From: Paenibacillus koleovorans NBRC 103111
Lineage (GTDB): Bacteria; Bacillota; Bacilli; Paenibacillales; NBRC-103111
Length of the DNA: 64,000 nucleotides
Direction of reading: 5' to 3'
Assembly (NCBI RefSeq): GCF_004000845.1
Contig: NZ_BIMA01000017.1
Location: 23,745-87,744, forward strand
Shown here: positions 59,568 to 64,000 of the stretch, piece after piece
How positions within the stretch are numbered: the stretch's first letter is position 1
Layout: each line of letters starts with the position of its first letter
The notes under the pieces: model-generated
The model's input: the letters and a program-made list of their open reading frames with translations, nothing else
Database searches by the model: none
Told to the model about the DNA's origin: nothing
Program-made: the position numbers and the translations under genes

Positions 59568-59987
59568 TCAATAAACCACAACATAATGCAGATCCAGTTC
59601 CAACGAGCCGGTACAGTCGCTTCCCGTCCCCGTCCCAGTCCCCGTCTCACCCGTGCATCCTATTTTAATGGAGATGAGATTCCCCACAATGGCTGTGAAG
59701 GACGACTGAGGACCGACCTCGATCGTTTTATGCTTGCAGCCGGCATTCGTCAAGGTCATTAACATCGTGCAAGCTTTGCTAGTGTTCCGAATCGTAACGG
59801 CTCCCGAGGGGAAATGGATGGAGTCGGACAAGTAGCTGAAGTAAGACCGCGCCGTCGTGTCGCAGGGCTGCTTGATCGGCATGCAGCGCGAAAGGCAGAT
59901 CAGCTTCCGTGACCCGCGCTTTTTCTTGGGAGGGCATTTTTTCCGTTCCGGTGTCGTAATTTTGCATTCCAGCTTCTGCGTCGCCAT
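59568..59987 (-). CDS. Endospore-appendage-like (DUF3992-like) protein
   Basis: 139 aa from ATG 59987 (GGAGGAGGG upstream). Cys/Lys-rich N-terminus, then a beta domain ending in CTGSLELDLHY. This ending matches the protein at 60158 (CTGNLLLDLHY). Beta core, early cysteines and that ending fit the DUF3992 endospore-appendage subunits. There is a short GT repeat near the end. Family call is moderate. Confidence 0.6.
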   Translation of the reverse strand: MATQKLECKITTPERKKCPPKKKRGSRKLICLSRCMPIKQPCDTTARSYFSYLSDSIHFPSGAVTIRNTSKACTMLMTLTNAGCKHKTIEVGPQSSFTAIVGNLISIKIGCTGETGTGTGTGSDCTGSLELDLHYVVVY

Positions 59988-60157
59988 CCCTCCTCCACCC
60001 TCCCCTTCCCCAAGCTTCTCCTTCCTATTGTATGGATACCCAAGCCCTGTGCTGCTAGTCAAACGACCAAATTGCCGGCCGGCCCCAAAGTTGGGACAAT
60101 GACCAGCCCTTTGTGGGACATGGGTTCATATGATGTAGCAGTCGGACGGAAGGGTTG

Positions 60158-60553
60158 GTGAATGCGAATATGTGCGGAACTTCCGGCTCAGCGGTTTTTA
60201 ATTTCTGCAAAACGACGCCCGAGAACCAACTGGTCCATATCCAGCAGTGCAATCCCATTGTCCAACCGGTGCCGAGCGGGCCCTTGCCTTATTTCACGAA
60301 TACAACAAGCCTGGTCATAAACGGATCTTTCACGGTTGTGAATACGAGCTCGACTACCTCGATGACCTTGGTCTTCGTTGACGGCACTCTGGCCACGAAT
60401 GTGATCATTGCCCCTGGCCGGTCAGTTACGTATTTCTTTGAGGACTTGAAATCCATTACGATTGAAGCGATGGCGGATTCTACTCCCGGTGCCGCCTGTA
60501 CCGGCAATTTGTTGCTGGACCTGCACTACTGTGTGGAATGCCCGAATTATTAA
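60158..60553 (+). CDS. Endospore-appendage-like (DUF3992-like) protein
   Basis: About 131 aa. GTG 60158 or ATG 60170 could be the start. Early Cys residues (MCGTSGSAVFNFCK), a jelly-roll-like core (SFTVVNTSSTTSMTLVF, IIAPGRSVTYFF) and CTGNLLLDLHY at the end. Ena subunits join by disulfides between early cysteines and the next subunit. Divergent from its paralogue at 59568. Confidence 0.6.
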   Translation: MNANMCGTSGSAVFNFCKTTPENQLVHIQQCNPIVQPVPSGPLPYFTNTTSLVINGSFTVVNTSSTTSMTLVFVDGTLATNVIIAPGRSVTYFFEDLKSITIEAMADSTPGAACTGNLLLDLHYCVECPNY

Positions 60554-60588
60554 TGAGACTAACCGATGGCGGCTCCTTACGAAAAAAA

Positions 60589-60631
60589 AGCGCGGCTCCT
60601 CGAAACCGAGGCGTCGCGCTCGTTTATTTTT
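60589..60631. terminator. Bidirectional terminator
   Basis: AGCGCG and CGCGCT enclose a second hairpin CTC/GAG. A8 and T-rich tracts lie on both sides, so it serves both the + gene ending at 60553 and the - Spo0E-like gene. Confidence 0.8.
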
Positions 60632-60776
60632 TGTAGTAATGCAGGACGACCCGGTCCAAGAGCTGACTTAGGTTCACGACCTCCGGATCCACCAAACTCT
60701 TTTTCTCCAACACCAATTCATGCAGCTGCCGCCTAAGCGTCTCCATAGTTGCGTCTGTGGTTGTTCTTCCCGACAT
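60624..60776 (-). CDS. Spo0E-like aspartyl-phosphate phosphatase
   Basis: 50 aa. LRRQLHELVLEK helix, then VVNLSQLLDRVVLHYYKK with the Spo0E SQxLD motif. Such proteins dephosphorylate Spo0A~P and delay sporulation. GAGAAGGGG precedes the ATG. Confidence 0.85.
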   Translation of the reverse strand: MSGRTTTDATMETLRRQLHELVLEKKSLVDPEVVNLSQLLDRVVLHYYKK

Positions 60777-60928
60777 GAGCCCCTTCTCCCTAACCCTCAG
60801 AATCTGAATGTAGTCTTAACGTTATCATAGGGCAAGATGAATCGACTTTCCATTCAATATGGCGCACGTTAATTCCCATTGACAAATCGCTGGAAATTGA
60901 CTTTATATTCAAGCGCTCAAGCCGGCCT

Positions 60929-61252
60929 TCATTCCTTCCGGTTCTTGTCCCTGCCCGGCGGATTCAGCGACTTGTTCTGGATCTGGCTCGCCGCCGCTGC
61001 GACGAGGAAAGCGTTCGCGAACGCCAGGAAGTAGGTCCGCCAGTCCGCAAGCGGCGCCCCACCAGCGAATTGAGCTGCCAGCAGCACGGCCCAAGCCACC
61101 AGTACGGCATAGACGTCCGTCGGGAGGCTCATCCAGCGCGAAGTGAGCTTATCCACCAGCTCCTTGGTGTACTGCACGATGTAGAAGGTGAGCAGCGATG
61201 CGCCCCCGATCGTGAGCAGTGCCGCCCAAGTAAACAGTTGTCCGTCCTGCAT
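60929..61252 (-). CDS. Holin-like protein, host-side copy
   Basis: 107 aa. Nearly the same as the prophage holin at 5426-5737: shared QLFTW, LLTIGGASLLTFYIVQYTK, VLLAAQFA and NPPG. ATG start. It lies outside attR, near the DUF1906 glycosidase at 61872 that shares the amidase C-terminus, so the pair looks like a second lysis cassette, perhaps left by an older prophage or used by the host. Confidence 0.8.
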   Translation of the reverse strand: MQDGQLFTWAALLTIGGASLLTFYIVQYTKELVDKLTSRWMSLPTDVYAVLVAWAVLLAAQFAGGAPLADWRTYFLAFANAFLVAAAASQIQNKSLNPPGRDKNRKE

Positions 61253-61375
61253 ATGCCCGCCCCCATTCCTTGCATAGGTCCTCGAAGAGAAGGTGATGCT
61301 CCTTTTCCCTTATTTTATGTAGGTCGGTCGGACGAGGTACATGCGGATCGGGAAAAAGGCGGGACGGGACAGGAA

Positions 61376-61402
61376 AAAGAGGCCGTTTCCGGCCCCTTTT
61401 TG
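61376..61402. terminator. Terminator near SASP gene
   Basis: GGCCG and CGGCC with a TTTC loop, flanked by A5 and T5 tracts, can act on both strands. The 230 bases between holin and SASP hold nothing else recognised. Confidence 0.7.
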
Positions 61403-61486
61403 TTGATGTATATTGTACGCACTGAAGGAGATGTTAATTATGGTTTGGGGCAACATTCGCACCCGTCTCTGACACCGGTCTTCGAA

Positions 61487-61684
61487 TTAACGACGGCCAG
61501 CCAGAGTTTGCTCAGCGATTTGTACCAGTTGTTTGGTGATTTGACCACCAACCGAACCGTTTTGACGGGAAGAAGTTTCACCGCCAAGAGTTACTCCCAG
61601 GGAGCTAGCAACTTCATACTTCATTTGGTCAAGAGCTTTACCAGCTCCTTGTACAGCGTAAGTGTTGTTGTTGTTGTTTGCCAT
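61487..61684 (-). CDS. Alpha/beta-type small acid-soluble spore protein
   Basis: 65 aa. ALDQMKYEVASSLGV, with NGSVGGQITKQLV, is the conserved SASP core, including the GPR cleavage region. It coats DNA in the spore core. AAGGAGGTGAACGACA precedes the ATG. It places the host firmly among endospore formers. Confidence 0.96.
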   Translation of the reverse strand: MANNNNNTYAVQGAGKALDQMKYEVASSLGVTLGGETSSRQNGSVGGQITKQLVQIAEQTLAGRR

Positions 61685-61715
61685 TGTCGTTCACCTCCTT
61701 TCGACTTGGTATAGC

Positions 61716-61745
61716 TATTTTCTTTAGGAAGAGGAGTTGTTATGC
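61716..61745 (-). promoter_or_regulatory. Candidate sigma-G promoter of the SASP gene
   Basis: On -, GCATA (61741-61745), 18 bases, then GAAAATA (61716-61722), 5 of 7 against CATNNTA-type sigma-G -10 sites. SASP genes are normally under sigma-G, which supports it. Confidence 0.5.
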
Positions 61746-61797
61746 AAAAGAAAAATTGGTAATTTGTGGCGCAACTCGAAATAACGAACGGCACGAC

Positions 61798-61839
61798 AAA
61801 AAGCCCCTTGGCTCCCCGCAGGAAAGCGGGCCTTAGGGC
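61798..61839 (-). terminator. Terminator after DUF1906 gene
   Basis: A long stem (GCCC.../...GGGC with CCCGC/GCGGG inside) followed by TTTTTG on -. It lies 35 bases after the stop at 61872. Confidence 0.75.
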
Positions 61840-61871
61840 ATGAGGATTAAGCAGCTGCAAATTAAACCCTA

Positions 61872-62612
61872 TTAAGGTTCCAGTTGCCCGGACGCCTTGC
61901 GCAGCTCGTTGGCCAGCCGGTGGAACTCATCACGAGCTTCCGCCACCGTCGTCGCTTCATAAGCCGCCGAGAGGAACGCAATTACCTTATTCGCGTCTTC
62001 CGCCGATAGTTGATAAGCCATCTTCGTAGTCCACCACCCTTCGTCGCCGTAGGCTTGATCGAGATCGATCGCGATCCCGTGAACAACTATATCGTTCTGA
62101 TACTGATACAGGTTGTTGAAATCAGCTACCAACCCTTGACTCCACGCATACGTCTGCCAATACTTCGTGCTTGCCCCAGCCTGTCCGACCGCCTGCATCA
62201 CCTTGTACGAGCCGTATACGCCCGCCATAAAAGCAGGAGACGCTTCCGCACAAGCTTTGAGATATTCGATGACGGTCCACATCTGCGAAGGCGTCGCATC
62301 GAAGTCCACCGCATAGTAGATGGCGCTTCCTTCCGGCTGCCCGACTCGAGCGGCTACTTGCGCGGCCAGCGCGCCGTCCGCCAATCCGGCGGTACGTCCC
62401 CCGAGCGCGCGATCCGCCGTCGTTTCGAACACCGATACGATTTTTAACCCCGCTTCGCTGATCGCTGTGGCTTCTTCGGGAGTCAACCGTTTGAACCCGG
62501 TCGGAACCAGGTAACGGCATACGAATTCAAACCCGTCTGCGCGGAACTCCAACGCTTTCTCGTACGTGAGCGGCGTGGAGCAGTCAAATCCTTTCACAGC
62601 CAAGGAATCCAC
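61872..62612 (-). CDS. DUF1906 glycoside-hydrolase-like protein
   Basis: 246 aa. FDCSTPLTYEKALEF, FVCRYLVP and IYYAVDFDA are the DUF1906 (Rv2525c-like) barrel with acidic residues. The last 43 residues (LSAEDANKVIAFLSA... RLANELRK) match the amidase of the prophage. Such proteins act on peptidoglycan or surface glycans and often serve as lysins in Paenibacillus phages. Confidence 0.88.
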   Translation of the reverse strand: MDSLAVKGFDCSTPLTYEKALEFRADGFEFVCRYLVPTGFKRLTPEEATAISEAGLKIVSVFETTADRALGGRTAGLADGALAAQVAARVGQPEGSAIYYAVDFDATPSQMWTVIEYLKACAEASPAFMAGVYGSYKVMQAVGQAGASTKYWQTYAWSQGLVADFNNLYQYQNDIVVHGIAIDLDQAYGDEGWWTTKMAYQLSAEDANKVIAFLSAAYEATTVAEARDEFHRLANELRKASGQLEP

Positions 62613-62760
62613 CTCCTTTCAGGTTGCTGGTACCAGGATATTCAGCTGGGCGGCGTTTGGCGCGGGCGCTTGGGAGGTGAGGGCGGTGAAATCCGTGTGC
62701 GGAGCCTGAGTGCCTATGATACAATGAGACCATTACCCTCGACAGGGGATGGAGGCCGAC

Positions 62761-63504
62761 ATGGAGATCACAAGAATCGCCCCGCGCAAAATTTACGAAG
62801 AAATCGCCGACCAGATCAAGCAGCAAATCGTGAGCGGCCGCCTGCAGCCGGGGCAGAAGCTGCCTTCCACGCGTGAGCTGACTGAGAGCTACCAGGTCGG
62901 ACGGTCGACGATGCGGGAAGCGCTCAGCATGCTGAAGGCGATGGGCCTGATCGAGATTCGCCAAGGCGAGGGCTGCTACGTGCGGGCGATGGATGACCGG
63001 GAGCTGGAGCTGCCGCAATTCGAGCATTTGTTCACAAGCATCGAGGCTGTGTTCGAGCTGCTGGAGGCGCGCAAAGCGCTGGAGATGGCGAATGCGGGAA
63101 TGGCCGCCGCCAAACGGACGACAGCCGATCTCGAGGAACTGGAGCGGATTCTGGCCGATATGGACAGCGAGCTGGGGACGGAAGCGGTCGGGGAAAAGCA
63201 GGACATGAGGTTCCACCTCGCATTGTCGACGGCCACCCATAACCCGATCATGGTCAAGCTGCTGGAGACGATCTCGGCGCAGGTGGAAGTGACGATTCGC
63301 GAATCCCGCCGGCTGCAGCTGTACCGGGACAAGCAGATGACTCGCCGGTTTTGGCAGGAGCACAAGGCGATCTACGAAGCGATCCGGGACCGGGACGTCG
63401 CCAGAGCGCAGGCCGAGATGGAAGCCCACCTCCTCTACGTGGAGCGGCAAATCCGCGAGTACATGGAGAAGAAGGCGCGGGAGAAGGCACAGGGGAAGGC
63501 GTAA
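62761..63504 (+). CDS. FadR-subfamily GntR transcription regulator
   Basis: 247 aa from ATG 62761 (GATGGAGG five bases upstream). The winged helix (VSGRLQPGQKLPSTRELTES, then QGEGCYVRAMDD) is followed by the all-helical FCD ligand domain with metal-site His residues (RFHLALSTATHNP, FWQEHKAIYEAI). Its targets lie outside the window. Confidence 0.92.
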   Translation: MEITRIAPRKIYEEIADQIKQQIVSGRLQPGQKLPSTRELTESYQVGRSTMREALSMLKAMGLIEIRQGEGCYVRAMDDRELELPQFEHLFTSIEAVFELLEARKALEMANAGMAAAKRTTADLEELERILADMDSELGTEAVGEKQDMRFHLALSTATHNPIMVKLLETISAQVEVTIRESRRLQLYRDKQMTRRFWQEHKAIYEAIRDRDVARAQAEMEAHLLYVERQIREYMEKKAREKAQGKA

Positions 63505-63771
63505 GCTAAAAAATCACTTCCCATTTTTCCGGTTGTCTGATAACCTGATAATAAGAGATGTACTGAAATTCAGCTTTCCTGTTACCTCCTGCCTGCCAGC
63601 CTTGTGAAGCAATCAAAGTGAAGTCATAACGTTATTTATCGCAAACCCTAACTTTTTCTGCTAAGCAAGACGCCGGCATGCCACTTTTCGCCCCAACGCA
63701 CCCGATTCCTCTTACCATCCTGGATCATACGTGTTCCCTGTTTACTACTTAGGTGGTGATACAGGTGAAGC
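63505..63771. other. Non-coding gap, nothing recognised
   Basis: 267 bases with no credible frame, RNA or clear terminator. A 29-codon frame starting at 63764 runs into the tandem repeat and is doubtful. Confidence 0.5.
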
Positions 63772-63788
63772 GACCAGTTAGGCGTGAT

Positions 63789-64000
63789 GTTGCGCGCGAT
63801 GTAGGGTGTTTTTGGTCTACTTGGCGGGTGAAACGGTTAGTTGCGCGCGATGTAGGGTGATTTTGGTCTACTTGGCACGTGAAACGGTCAGTTGCGCGCG
63901 ATGTAGGGTATTTTTTGGTCTACTTGGCGCGTAAAACGGCCAGTTGCGAGCGATGTAGGGTATTTTTGGTCTACTTGGCGCGTAAAACGGCCAGTTGCGC
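63789..64000. repeat. 51-bp intergenic tandem repeat, truncated by window edge
   Basis: Units start with GTTGCG at 63789, 63840, 63891, 63943 and 63994 (unit 51-52 bases), with a degenerate partial unit before 63789. Units share GATGTAGGGT, TTTGGTCTACTTGGC and AAACGG. No frame stays open, so it is non-coding. Confidence 0.9.

Noticed and set aside
62584..63450. 288-codon - strand frame opposite the FadR-type gene
   Set aside because: Typical mirror frame in GC-rich DNA; the + strand protein is a clear FadR regulator.
63789..64000. Possible CRISPR array
   Set aside because: Repeats are direct tandem units without unique spacers, and no cas genes are near.

Overview
The window is almost entirely one siphovirus-type prophage in the chromosome of an endospore-forming Gram-positive host, most likely Paenibacillus or a close relative. 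The host assignment is inferred from about 50% GC, AGGAGG-type ribosome sites with many TTG/GTG starts, an alpha/beta SASP gene, a Spo0E-like gene and endospore-appendage-like genes. The prophage runs from before base 1 to about 58957. Its right end is a tRNA-Thr(CGT) 3' fragment (attR) next to a tyrosine integrase. No second copy of that att sequence was seen by eye, so the left end lies outside the window.

Layout of the prophage, from the integrase leftwards. Lysogeny: integrase, an unknown gene, an ImmA/IrrE-type peptidase and a CI-like repressor on +, divergent from a Cro-like gene, with four 16-bp operators between them. Early region on -: excisionase-like HTH, DUF5348, XRE and AbrB regulators. 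Recombination and replication: SbcC/RecF-like ATPase, HNH-AP2 homing endonuclease, RecT-like protein, MBL nuclease, a lambda-O-like initiator with five iterons inside its gene, resolvase-like nucleases and an SNF2 helicase. Then come HNH, a sulfur-transfer PAPS-reductase-like protein, Dam methylase, DUF1643, DUF5131 and ASCH genes. A late-control region follows: ArpU-like regulator, a long hairpin-rich RNA candidate, three nested microgenes and a minimal tyrosine recombinase. Packaging and head genes: TerS, TerL, portal, a MuF protein with a RelA/SpoT-like tail, scaffold, capsid. Tail genes: connectors, tail tube, frameshifted chaperones, tape measure, Dit, a 2042-aa fibre and Tal. Lysis: XhlA, holin, amidase. 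The leftmost part holds a Kelch-FN3 secreted protein, an AT-rich three-gene operon of unknown function and an ATP-dependent DNA ligase cut by the window edge.

Most cargo candidates stand out by strand or base composition. They are the three-gene operon at 919-2783, a nucleotide-hydrolase-like gene at 34970-35815, and a secreted protein at 8188-8796. Two small + strand genes (7674-7913 and 54505-54687), 47 kb apart, share a 40-bp identical element that looks like a sigma-H promoter plus leader. With the AbrB-like regulator, this suggests the prophage listens to the sporulation programme.

Right of attR is host DNA: a VOC-family gene with a palindromic operator between twin terminators, two divergent endospore-appendage-like genes, a Spo0E-like gene, a second holin nearly identical to the prophage holin, a SASP gene, a DUF1906 glycosidase sharing its C-terminal module with the prophage amidase, a FadR-type regulator, and a 51-bp tandem repeat running off the end.
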